From contig NZ_LMUJ01000083.1 in NCBI RefSeq assembly GCF_009765975.1, forward strand, positions 62,099-102,882: a stretch of DNA of 40,784 nt, given 5' to 3'. Position numbers and translations under genes: made by a program. The notes beneath the pieces were generated by a model. It made no database searches. It was not told the DNA's origin and saw only the letters and a program-made list of their open reading frames with translations. How positions within the stretch are numbered: position 1 is the first letter of the stretch; each line of letters begins with the position of its first letter. The DNA is from Acidisphaera sp. S103. Lineage in GTDB: Bacteria; Pseudomonadota; Alphaproteobacteria; Acetobacterales; Acetobacteraceae. Positions 34,001 through 40,698 of this stretch are shown here, piece after piece.

Positions 34001-34657
34001 ATGATTGACCTCGCCGTGGACTCGGTGGCGGAGGGGGGCGAGCCAGAGCCACTCGGCTCTCCGGTCACGCCAGGCAGTCTGAAAAACTTCGCCGTAGTTC
34101 TGAAAACCGTGCAGGACGCGGCGCGTGAATGGAACATCCGCGAGGACTTGAAGGAGGGCAAGTTCATCTCTGCGTTGCTGGGGGCTGTCGAGTGGGTGGG
34201 CCGGGTCAGCCAGGCCGCGCAGGCGGAGTTCCGGCAGATCGCGCAGAAGCAGAGTGACGCGGCGAAGGTTGAGCTGGCCCGGGCCGAGGCGCTGACCAAG
34301 GCCACGAGCGCGACCTTGGGCCAGGCGCGAAGCGCCCTGATCAACCTCCAGGTCGAGCGCGAGAACGTCACCGTCCGGATGATCCAAGAGACGATGCCTG
34401 TGTTCGCGGAGAAGATGCGCGAGGTGCTGGTTACTCGGATCAACGATGAGAACGCCGCGCTGAGGCTCAAGCGCGGTCTGCTCGCCGGACTCCTCGCGGT
34501 CGGTGTCTTCCTGGGCGGCTACGGGTTGCGGGCCTGGAGTGATAGCGATGCGGTTGGAGCACTGGAGCGCTGTCTGGCGAAGCCACTCCAGGCCCAGACA
34601 GCCGGCCAAACGCACCTCTACTGCGACGTCACCAGCTTTGCCGCGCCAAGCCGCTGA
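34001..34657 (+). CDS. Coiled-coil membrane protein coupled to the parA-like gene
   Basis: This 218-residue protein starts at ATG 34001, 2 nt after the parA-like stop, with GGAGGAAGG upstream. A long helical coiled-coil region spans about 60-150 (FRQIAQKQSDAAKVELARAE, then INLQVERENVTVRMIQETMP). One membrane helix lies at about 157-175 (LLAGLLAVGVFLGGYGLRAW), with a short outer tail containing two cysteines. It resembles mobilisation accessory membrane proteins in layout only. It may anchor the ParA-like ATPase at the membrane. Confidence 0.7.
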   Translation: MIDLAVDSVAEGGEPEPLGSPVTPGSLKNFAVVLKTVQDAAREWNIREDLKEGKFISALLGAVEWVGRVSQAAQAEFRQIAQKQSDAAKVELARAEALTKATSATLGQARSALINLQVERENVTVRMIQETMPVFAEKMREVLVTRINDENAALRLKRGLLAGLLAVGVFLGGYGLRAWSDSDAVGALERCLAKPLQAQTAGQTHLYCDVTSFAAPSR

Positions 34658-34675
34658 CGGTGTTCGTCGGGGGCG

Positions 34676-34686
34676 CCGTTTGCACC
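34676..34686 (+). promoter_or_regulatory. CGTTTGCA box before the second transglycosylase unit
   Basis: CCGTTTGCACC lies in the 71-nt gap between coding regions, 42 nt before the ATG at 34729. Confidence 0.6.
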
Positions 34687-34728
34687 GAGGTCTGGAACGA
34701 TGGGGCCGTCTTCAATCGAGGAGGTCCC

Positions 34729-35619
34729 ATGCCGTCCGCCCAGGTAAGAACGCAAGCGGCCAACCGGTCTGAACGGCCGGAGGTGTCGCAACTCGTCGTC
34801 GTCATGTGCGTCGCGGCGTTCAGTATGGAGGTGGCGAGTGCGGCTGTCGCGCAGACCACATCCTTGCTGAGCGGTGGCCCGCCCGTTCAAGTGGTGCCCT
34901 ATGTGGCCGAGCCGGGCGTGCCGCAGCTGACGATCACGCCTGGCACCGCCAATCCGTTTGCCGGTGCTGATGGCTCTGGCGGCAGTGGGACGGGTGGGTC
35001 CGGGGGCACGAGTGGATCCGGGGGGACGGGTGGGACTGGGGGTGGCAACGTCGGGAGCAGTGACGCGCTGAGCACCATGCTAGGCACGTCATGGGGCGGG
35101 TCGGCTGTCAGCAATGCGACCGCGCTGGGAGTAAATCCGTCTGCTCTGGCGGCGACGTGTGTTCTTGAAAGCGGATGTCAGAATGTGGGCGGCTCCGGCA
35201 CAGTAGCGGGCGCCTTTCAGATGACGGCCTCGACCTATACCGCAATGATCAACGCCGCGCTGGCGCAAAACCCAAGTTTGGCAAGTACGATTGTTCCCGG
35301 CTTGGCTGGACAAATGGACCCGACGACGGAATCGATCGCCGCCTCTGAATATCTGCTGCAAGGGGCGCAGTATTTGCAAGCCAATGGCGTTTCAAGTCCA
35401 ACCGTGACCGACGTACGAGGCTACTACAATTTCGGGCCGATAGGGGGAGCTGCGATAGCGACCGCTCCCCCAGACGCTACAATGGCGTCGACTCTTTCGA
35501 TGTATCCGGCTTCGACGCTCGCGGCTAACGGCGTCACTGCCGGCGAGACCGTTGGGCAGTGGCAAACCTCGGTCGCTGCAAAGATCGGGAATGCTGCCAC
35601 TCAATCTGTAACAACTTAA
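34729..35619 (+). CDS. Exported lytic-transglycosylase-like protein with Gly/Ser linker
   Basis: This 296-residue protein starts at ATG 34729 with GAGGAGG upstream. It has an N-terminal hydrophobic signal (LVVVMCVAAFSMEVASAAVA) ending near AQ, then a linker of Gly-Ser/Thr repeats at about residues 83-107. The C-terminal lysozyme-like domain has a candidate catalytic Glu in AATCVLESGCQNVG and the motif GTVAGAFQMTASTYTAMI. The two cysteines flanking the Glu are unusual. It is the second putative peptidoglycan enzyme of the element and shares the box regulon. Confidence 0.75.
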   Translation: MPSAQVRTQAANRSERPEVSQLVVVMCVAAFSMEVASAAVAQTTSLLSGGPPVQVVPYVAEPGVPQLTITPGTANPFAGADGSGGSGTGGSGGTSGSGGTGGTGGGNVGSSDALSTMLGTSWGGSAVSNATALGVNPSALAATCVLESGCQNVGGSGTVAGAFQMTASTYTAMINAALAQNPSLASTIVPGLAGQMDPTTESIAASEYLLQGAQYLQANGVSSPTVTDVRGYYNFGPIGGAAIATAPPDATMASTLSMYPASTLAANGVTAGETVGQWQTSVAAKIGNAATQSVTT

Positions 35620-35628
35620 GAGGTGGTT

Positions 35629-36027
35629 ATGTTTCTCAGTGGTCGCGCTGTGGTGCTATCAACGGTCGTCTTGATTTCTACACAGGCTCATGCGCAACGG
35701 CCGCACGTCGTCCGCGATTTGCCTGGTTATACGTGTAAGATGCTGAATATCACTGTGGCTCAAGCGATGGACCCGACGTTCCACCTGCCCTACTACTCTC
35801 AGCCTTCTGCGACGTCTCCTGTAGCTGGATATGCGTCCGCGCAAGTCGCGGTCAAAGCACCGGTCCACGACGTCAATGGTTTCGACGAGGCCATGTTTCC
35901 GAATGGTGGAACAGTCTGGATACAAGCGAGCCTGCTGAAGGACTATCACAGCCTCGGAGATCCGACGGCAAAGTGCGTTCCGGTCTTAATGTCGAACGGT
36001 CGCCAAGGCTTCGATTACCCGCATTAG
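35629..36027 (+). CDS. Small exported protein, unknown
   Basis: I choose ATG 35629 (132 residues), 10 nt after the previous stop, with AAGAGG upstream. A signal peptide (GRAVVLSTVVLISTQAHA) is followed by a small domain with two cysteines (GYTCKMLN and TAKCVPVLMS). The product would be periplasmic or secreted. No family is recognised. It is in line with the transglycosylase-like gene, so it may share its transcript. Confidence 0.6.
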   Translation: MFLSGRAVVLSTVVLISTQAHAQRPHVVRDLPGYTCKMLNITVAQAMDPTFHLPYYSQPSATSPVAGYASAQVAVKAPVHDVNGFDEAMFPNGGTVWIQASLLKDYHSLGDPTAKCVPVLMSNGRQGFDYPH

Positions 36028-36047
36028 AGCTGGATTGAGCCGGTCAA

Positions 36048-36239
36048 GTGAGGACTCAGCTTTCGAGATTCACACGCAATTTCAGGCCGCCCTCCATGGT
36101 CGTGTGGATGCTGCTGAGTGCGGTGCTGTTCCTCGCCGGTGCGGCGCATGCCTCCGGTGTTGGGGCGACGATGTTGGCCAAGATCGGTGTGCTCGGAGCC
36201 ATTGCAGCGATTGCGGTCATCGCTGCTTTCTCGGGGTAA
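36048..36239 (+). CDS. Small hydrophobic protein, possible pilin-like peptide
   Basis: The frame starts at GTG 36048 (63 residues) or ATG 36096 (47 residues). It has a signal-like segment MVVWMLLSAVLFLAGAAHAS and then a second hydrophobic stretch, KIGVLGAIAAIAVIAAFSG, at the C-terminus. Two hydrophobic helices in a tiny protein recall VirB2/TrbC-type pilins, but there is no cytoplasmic loop or size match. The assignment is speculative. Confidence 0.4.
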   Translation: MRTQLSRFTRNFRPPSMVVWMLLSAVLFLAGAAHASGVGATMLAKIGVLGAIAAIAVIAAFSG

Positions 36240-36398
36240 CAGGAACGCGCGTCAGCAGGCATGCAGCCGGGCAAGACTGGGTTGCGGCAGACGCGAACCT
36301 CTTGGGGTTTGCGGCAGACGCGGCTTGGTCTTGCTGCCGGGTGCGTGCCCGGGTTGGCGGGTGCCACCTGATGCTGCGACGTCTGGTGGGTACATGGC

Positions 36399-36430
36399 GA
36401 GGGGACCGACCCTTGCGGGCCGGTCCCCTC
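36399..36430. terminator. GC-rich hairpin after the small minus-strand genes
   Basis: Perfect 10-bp arms GAGGGGACCG (36399-36408) and CGGTCCCCTC (36421-36430) flank a 12-nt loop. It lies 9 nt beyond the stop of the 57-residue minus-strand gene and about 160 nt after the small plus-strand gene. There is no U-tract, so a factor-independent role is uncertain. Confidence 0.45.
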
Positions 36431-36439
36431 TCGAACCGG

Positions 36440-36613
36440 TCAGTAGGGCAGGTCTGCCTCCTTGATCCGCGGCGCGTCCCAGAGGATGCAGGTGGTGTCG
36501 TGGTCGTGCCAGGTCTCGATAGCCCGGATCGTGTAGCCCTGTGCGGTGAGTGCGGTGTTGTCGTGCGCAGCGTCGATGTCGGTCACGATCGTTCCGTTGC
36601 TCAGCTGGGTCAT
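36440..36613 (-). CDS. Small hypothetical protein, 57 residues
   Basis: The frame runs from ATG 36613 to a TGA at 36442-36440 and is preceded by GAGGGAGA. The product MTQLSNGTIVTDIDAAHDNT followed by a region rich in His/Asp (TWHDHDTTCILWDAP) ends in LPY. Good ribosome binding site, hairpin downstream and translational coupling with an upstream small frame support it. No family is recognised. Confidence 0.5.
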   Translation of the reverse strand: MTQLSNGTIVTDIDAAHDNTALTAQGYTIRAIETWHDHDTTCILWDAPRIKEADLPY

Positions 36614-36756
36614 TTTCGGTCTCCCTCGATCTCAGCGTGATTGCTGATGGCGATCGGGAAGGCCGGGCTTCGTGACGGCTCAACCTCCGCGGAGGGAGGA
36701 CCGGAGCCACGCACAGCCACGCGCAGGCGCTTCTTCGCGCCGAGCATGGCGAGCAT
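36610..36756 (-). CDS. Small basic ORF coupled to the 57-residue gene
   Basis: This 48-codon frame starts at ATG 36756 and ends in an ATGA overlap with the next gene. The product starts MLAMLGAKKRLRVAVRGSG. No clear ribosome binding site or family is visible, so only the coupling speaks for it. Confidence 0.25.
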   Translation of the reverse strand: MLAMLGAKKRLRVAVRGSGPPSAEVEPSRSPAFPIAISNHAEIEGDRK

Positions 36757-37508
36757 GGCGAGGACCGGACTGGAGCGGCCGCGCAGCGGCGCCGAAGGCG
36801 GGGTTGAACCGGCACGACCTTGCCCTGCCTTAAACTGAAAGATCAGCAGGCGAGCTTTTTCAGGTGGGTTTCAGGTCGGTGCCGCATCCCGCTGACCGTC
36901 GAAAGAGGGGTTCTGTGCCGCTGCGAACTTTCGAAACCGCTCCGGGCACTCGGCGCACTCGCGGTCCGAAACCAGGTGGCAGGTATCCATGCTGCCGAAT
37001 TCGAGCAGTCCGGGGTCATGGCCAGCAAGATCTTCAACCGACCAAACTTCGCCTTCGTGCAGACGCAGATTCTGGCACGAGCCTTCGGATCGGTGTTTCC
37101 CGACCGCTACGATAACAGGCTCGCATTCTTATGACTGGAAGTTCACGAAGCCGTTAAGCATTTGGTTAGGCGTTCTAAATCATCAAAAAATCCCCATCGA
37201 CCGAGCTTGAGAATGTCGTTACAAGAATAGTTATAGGCCGCATTTGATAAAAAAGGCATTTTCAATAAGTTGCCGTCCGTGCTTATGACGCGGGCAATGG
37301 CAGCATACGCTTGATTTGACGGTCCAAAGCGGCGTCGCTCACATACTTTTCCCCCGGTTTATCCACCGGTCCTGGGGGCAAAGCGGCACGGACTACTTTG
37401 CTCCTCGCCTAAAATGCGGGCACCCGGGCGTTCACCCCAGAGGGTGTGGAGCGGGAACTCAAACGAATATGGGCGTGGGCCGTTCTTCGGTGCGCCACTT
37501 CCAGCATG
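36757..37508. other. Gene-poor stretch with a low-GC patch
   Basis: No supported gene. Positions about 37130-37300 are clearly richer in A/T than the rest of the window. A DnaA-box-like TTATCCACC occurs at 37359-37367 within an inverted repeat CCGGT-TTATCC-ACCGG (37354-37369). A replication origin is possible but there is no rep gene in the window. Confidence 0.35.
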
Positions 37509-37781
37509 CTACGGTGGGAACCACGCCTCCACCACCTCTGGCGGGTCCGCTGGCTGACGATCAGAACGCTCCAACCCAGGCGGCAGCTGGGCCTGCACCT
37601 CGGCCAGCGTGTGACCCAACAGAATGTATGGCGTGGGCGTTTCGGTAACCAACCGCGCGACCAGCGATCCGGGGTATTCCGGCAGGCCCCGCATAATGAT
37701 CCAGGCGAACAGCGGGTGCGCGCGCGCCGCGTCGGCCTGGATGGCACAAGCCATCACTGCGTCGATGATCTGGTATTGCAT
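37509..37781 (-). CDS. Hypothetical protein of a small plasmid-associated family
   Basis: I choose ATG 37781 (90 residues, MQYQIIDAVMACAIQ); a GTG at 37820 would give 103 residues. The sequence is well conserved in character: HPLFAWIIMRGLPEYPGSLV, TPTPYILLGHTLAEVQAQLP and PADPPEVVEAWFPP. I recall similar short proteins in Acetobacteraceae but know no function. It overlaps or follows the 71-residue gene upstream and is probably coupled to it. Confidence 0.6.
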   Translation of the reverse strand: MQYQIIDAVMACAIQADAARAHPLFAWIIMRGLPEYPGSLVARLVTETPTPYILLGHTLAEVQAQLPPGLERSDRQPADPPEVVEAWFPP

Positions 37782-37969
37782 TTCCGGGACTTCGAAGGGA
37801 GGGGAGGCAACGGCTGCCACCCAGCGATAATTCGAGCGTGCTCCCGCGCTTTGACGTTGTCGGTGATGCCCGGGAACAACCGGCGCACCTCGATCGCAGC
37901 CGACAGTTCCCCCTCTTGCTCAAAAACGGTGCGGATCGCGGCGGCATCGGCTTCGGTGACAATGAACAT
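37754..37969 (-). CDS. Hypothetical protein, 71 residues
   Basis: It starts at ATG 37969. The sequence MFIVTEADAAAIRTVFEQEG continues with LSAAIEVRRLFPGITDN and ARIIAGWQPLP, which I recall from small Acetobacteraceae proteins. Function unknown. It overlaps the next gene, and a strong hairpin (38020-38054) lies upstream. Confidence 0.6.
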   Translation of the reverse strand: MFIVTEADAAAIRTVFEQEGELSAAIEVRRLFPGITDNVKAREHARIIAGWQPLPPLPSKSRKCNTRSSTQ

Positions 37970-38019
37970 GCTGGAAATCTAGGACGTCCTGGCAGCCGCT
38001 TCCAGGCTCAATCGCGATA

Positions 38020-38054
38020 GGCCCCGGCAGGGAACCTGAAACCCTGTCGGGGCC
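38020..38054. repeat. 13-bp stem hairpin upstream of small minus-strand genes
   Basis: Arms GGCCCCGGCAGGG (38020-38032) and CCCTGTCGGGGCC (38042-38054) pair with one G-U position and a 9-nt loop. It lies 50 nt upstream of the ATG at 37969, with no U-tract on either side. It may be a structured leader, a terminator of an outside transcript or a protein-binding dyad. The 309 bp between 37970 and 38278 contains no other supported feature. Confidence 0.45.
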
Positions 38055-38278
38055 ATTCGCTCGTCTCGAGTGTATCACCGGGATGGAGCTACCGGGAGCG
38101 TCCAGGGAGACAGCAGCCCACGCACATGGTGCCGACGTGAATGAGGGTCGATGGCAGATTTCACCGTTTGGCGCATAAGTTACATGCCGCACCGCAGCAT
38201 TATCATTACGCGCGCGGAGGTCCATCTACCCCTCCATTGAAGCCGGACATTCCGCCCGACCAAAGATGGAGAATTCCG

Positions 38279-38434
38279 ATGAAGAACCTCATCCTTGCCG
38301 CTTTCGCCGCCCTGAGCCTGTCGGCCGCTGTTGCGCCACTCGCTAGCGCCGCCACTTTCCATAACGGTAGCACCGTCGCCGGCGACTCGCTCGCCACCCG
38401 GATGCAGCAGACCGGCTCGTATGGCGGCGAATAA
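38279..38434 (+). CDS. Small exported peptide, 51 residues
   Basis: The gene starts at ATG 38279 with GATGGAG upstream. A clear signal peptide (MKNLILAAFAALSLSAAVAP followed by LASA) leaves about 27 mature residues ending QQTGSYGGE. I recall similar short secreted proteins from acetic acid bacteria, function unknown. An intrinsic terminator follows at 38463-38487, which supports a monocistronic gene. Confidence 0.7.
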   Translation: MKNLILAAFAALSLSAAVAPLASAATFHNGSTVAGDSLATRMQQTGSYGGE

Positions 38435-38447
38435 CGCGCCCTTCTGA

Positions 38448-39080
38448 TTAGACGAACAGCATAAGGCCGGGTCCCTCCGGCCTTTTTGCCGTCCAAACTT
38501 CGAGGTCGGCCCGAATGCCCATCAATCCAGCATCGGGCCATGCAAAGGTCTGCCGGCTGACGGGATTTCCGTGGTCTTCCCACTCATGCCCGTTGATTGC
38601 TGACAGCGCGCCCGTCGCATCTTGCAAACGCCAAACGCGGACCACGTCGCCACCCGGTAGTTCGCGACGGCCTTCAACCAGGCGGCCGCAGATAACCTTA
38701 TCAGCCAGAACATCGAATGCCTGCGTGTCGGTTTCCTGCCCGTAGTCATATCGCAACTTGACGTAACTGCTATCGGGGTGGTCGTCGCGCTCGACGCCCG
38801 GGGTAAAACAAACAGGCCTGAGATGGATACAGGGCCGATCAACACGGCGCACGACAAGGAGCCAGTCTTCAGCCGCTTCATCGAATTGCTCCACGGCCTC
38901 GGCTCCCTCCGACAGTTCTTTGGCCTCAGACCACTCGCCAAGAACATCCATGAGTAACGATTGTGCTTCTTCCATCGCGTCGATCTCGCTGCTGGCCGAA
39001 ATGTCGCGCGGCGACATCGGCGGAGCGATAGAGGGTTTGCTCCCCGGCTTCGGTGTCATCGTCACTTCAAAGGTCGCCAT
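38448..39080 (-). CDS. Hypothetical protein, 210 residues
   Basis: This acidic protein starts at ATG 39080. The N-terminal region is helical (EIDAMEEAQSLLMDVLGEWS). The C-terminal half is beta-rich, with YVKLRYDYGQETDTQAFDVL and VVRVWRLQDATGALSAINGH. No family is recognised. A LexA-type box lies 38 nt upstream, shared with the divergent SRAP gene, so it may be SOS-regulated. Its 3' end overlaps the terminator of the convergent gene. Confidence 0.6.
   Translation of the reverse strand: MATFEVTMTPKPGSKPSIAPPMSPRDISASSEIDAMEEAQSLLMDVLGEWSEAKELSEGAEAVEQFDEAAEDWLLVVRRVDRPCIHLRPVCFTPGVERDDHPDSSYVKLRYDYGQETDTQAFDVLADKVICGRLVEGRRELPGGDVVRVWRLQDATGALSAINGHEWEDHGNPVSRQTFAWPDAGLMGIRADLEVWTAKRPEGPGLMLFV
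38463..38487 (+). terminator. Intrinsic terminator after the small exported peptide
   Basis: AAGGCCGG-GTCCCT-CCGGCCTT followed by TTT: an 8-bp GC-rich stem, 6-nt loop and U-tract. It lies 29 nt after the stop of the 51-residue gene. It also lies inside the 3' coding end of the convergent 210-residue gene. Confidence 0.8.
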
Positions 39081-39118
39081 CTAGTCCTCCGTGCACTGGC
39101 GGAATGCGTTGGTGTCGC

Positions 39119-39133
39119 GAACATAAAAGGAAC
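39119..39133. promoter_or_regulatory. LexA box between the SRAP gene and the 210-residue gene
   Basis: GAAC-ATAAAAG-GAAC matches the alphaproteobacterial LexA direct repeat GAAC-N7-GAAC. It lies 38 nt before the minus-strand start at 39080 and 87 nt before the SRAP start at 39221. Confidence 0.6.
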
Positions 39134-39220
39134 GCGCGCGGGAATGCAATCGCTGGCCCATTGCACGCTCGTGTTGAGGCGGACCTTGGCAACCAGCGGC
39201 CGTCGTCCCATCCTCCCTGG

Positions 39221-39963
39221 ATGTGTAACCTCTACAGCCACGTCAAAGGGCCGAAGCCGATCATCGACGCCACCCGTGCGATGATGGACCGCACTGGTAA
39301 CTTGCCCCCTCAACCGGGCATCTTTCCCGATTATCTAGCGCCGATCGTCCGCAACACCGCTGATGGCCGGGAACTGGCGATGGCGCGCTGGGGAGTGCCG
39401 ACACCGCCATGGGTCCTTTTGAAGGGGAAACCCAAAGGCACCGATCCACGGTCACTTCGCGATCCCGGCACCACGAATGTCCGGAAGACGGGACTTTCCT
39501 GGTGGCGGCAGTGGCTCGGCGTGAAGCATCGATGCGTTGTGCCGTTCACCAGCTTTTCGGAGCCCGAAGGCAAGGGAGGCCAGCCGATCTGGTTTGCCTT
39601 GGGGGAAGACAGGCCGCTGGCGTTCTTCGCCGGCATCCATGTGCCGCGCTGGACGTCCATTCGAAAAGTTAAGGATGGTCCGACTACGAACGACCGTTCG
39701 CGTTTCTGACGACAGATCCTAACAAGCTGGTCGAGCAATTTCATGACAAGGCAATGCCGGCGATCCTCACGAGCCCCGAGGAGATCGACACCTGGTTGAG
39801 CGCGCCGATCGCCGAGGCGTTGGCACTTCAGAGGCCGCTGCCAGATGATGCCTTGGTGATTGTCGCACGGGGATCGAGGCAGGGCGACGGCGAGGTGCCA
39901 ACTCCTGCCGATAGCGTGGCGTCTGAGGTCGAGGCGATCACCCACGGTGGCCTATTACTGTGA
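39221..39963 (+). pseudogene. SRAP-family protein (YedK/HMCES-like), frameshifted
   Basis: The frame starts at ATG 39221 with the essential Cys2 (MCNLYSHVKG). It runs through WWRQWLGVKHRCVVPFTSFS and EPEG to RWTSIRKVKDGPTTND and then stops at 39709. The C-terminal part continues in the next frame as FAFLTTDPNKLVEQFHDKAM, PAILTSPEEIDTWLSAPI and ends at 39963. The frames join at about 39691-39697 (one base lost). SRAP proteins crosslink to abasic sites in single-stranded DNA; Cys2, the Glu of FSEPEG and the His of the QFHDKAMP motif are all kept. A LexA box lies upstream. The frameshift could also be a sequencing error. Confidence 0.82.
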
Positions 39964-40234
39964 TCTCGTGAACCTTTCGGCTACCATCAAATTTGATAAG
40001 CACGACCTGTGCAGGGCGCGCGCGACACAGTTTGCCATCGCGCAACCCGCTACATCGTAGCCGCCGCACCACCTCAGCGATGCGTATTTTGTGTCCATAG
40101 GGCTCGATCAGATCCTGAATGGGCAGCGGCACATGACGCCGACAGCGACTGCATTTGACGTCAATCTGCCATCGCCTCATTTCGCCAATTGGCGTCGCCG
40201 GCACAGGCAGCGAACCATAGGAAAGTTCTGGCAT
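39938..40234 (-). CDS. Zinc-ribbon-like hypothetical protein, LexA-box controlled
   Basis: This 98-residue protein starts at ATG 40234; an internal ATG at 40180 is possible. It shows RRWQIDVKCSRCRRHVPLPI, then VVRRLRCSGLRDGKLC, so four cysteines that could bind zinc. Basic residues surround them, which suggests DNA or RNA binding. The 3' end overlaps the end of the SRAP frame. A LexA box ends 6 nt before the ATG, so expression should be strongly SOS-dependent. I recall similar small proteins in Alphaproteobacteria, without function. Confidence 0.6.
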   Translation of the reverse strand: MPELSYGSLPVPATPIGEMRRWQIDVKCSRCRRHVPLPIQDLIEPYGHKIRIAEVVRRLRCSGLRDGKLCRARPAQVVLIKFDGSRKVHEITVIGHRG

Positions 40235-40239
40235 ATTGC

Positions 40240-40254
40240 GAACATATTAAGAAC
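40240..40254. promoter_or_regulatory. LexA box before the zinc-ribbon gene
   Basis: GAAC-ATATTAA-GAAC is a consensus alphaproteobacterial LexA site directly in front of the minus-strand start at 40234. Confidence 0.65.
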
Positions 40255-40276
40255 ATCGAGGTGAGTCGAGAGGCTG

Positions 40277-40296
40277 GGGCACCGGCTGCGGTGCCC
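40277..40296. repeat. Hairpin between two LexA boxes
   Basis: GGGCACCG-GCTG-CGGTGCCC is a perfect 8-bp stem with a 4-nt loop. It lies midway between the two divergent LexA-box promoters, with no U-tract. It may insulate them or be a protein site. Confidence 0.4.
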
Positions 40297-40340
40297 GATC
40301 GGAACAAACCTGCGGCTGCATGATCTCGTCCTTGTATCTA

Positions 40341-40355
40341 GAACGTAATTAGAAC
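40341..40355. promoter_or_regulatory. LexA box before the gene at 40387
   Basis: GAAC-GTAATTA-GAAC matches the alphaproteobacterial LexA direct repeat. It lies 31 nt before the ATG at 40387. Confidence 0.65.
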
Positions 40356-40386
40356 ATAACCCCGCCTCGATCCAATCGGAGGCAGC

Positions 40387-40698
40387 ATGGCCGGCGAATT
40401 TGATACGTTGGTGCTAAGGCGCCGCGTGGAGCAATGGCGCGCCGAGGCGGAACGAGTGCCTGATCGGCACATGAGAGCGTTTTGTCTCCGTGAAGCTTGG
40501 GAGTGCGTACGGCGCCTCCTGATAGCCTCCGGTACACCCATCATCCGTGCGCACAGCGGGTGTCCGCAGCGCGCCGCCGTAGCGTGCAATGCGCCCTGCG
40601 CAATTTCACGGAAGGGTCCACTTACTGAGCAGACCCTACCAGCGGCACCATTTCGCACCGATCAAAATCAATGTTCTGCGCGCCGTGCGCGACCGTAA
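40387..40698 (+). CDS. Small hypothetical protein under a LexA box
   Basis: This 103-residue frame starts at ATG 40387 with CGGAGG upstream. The first half is helical and looks genuine (RVEQWRAEAERVPDRHMRAF, then CLREAWECVRRLLIASGTPI); short alphaproteobacterial proteins with a similar helix pair often end near this point. The second half is Cys/Ala/Arg-rich and may be a read-through after an ancestral stop was lost. It is divergent from the zinc-ribbon gene. Confidence 0.5.
   Translation: MAGEFDTLVLRRRVEQWRAEAERVPDRHMRAFCLREAWECVRRLLIASGTPIIRAHSGCPQRAAVACNAPCAISRKGPLTEQTLPAAPFRTDQNQCSARRARP

Noticed and set aside
2450-34686. The CGTTTGCA boxes as sigma-54 (-24/-12) promoters
   Set aside because: The TTTGCA resembles a -12 element, but I checked several copies and see no GG at the required -24 position.
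36820-37134. Plus-strand frame of 104 codons
   Set aside because: No ribosome binding site, no recognisable protein features and it runs into the low-GC patch.
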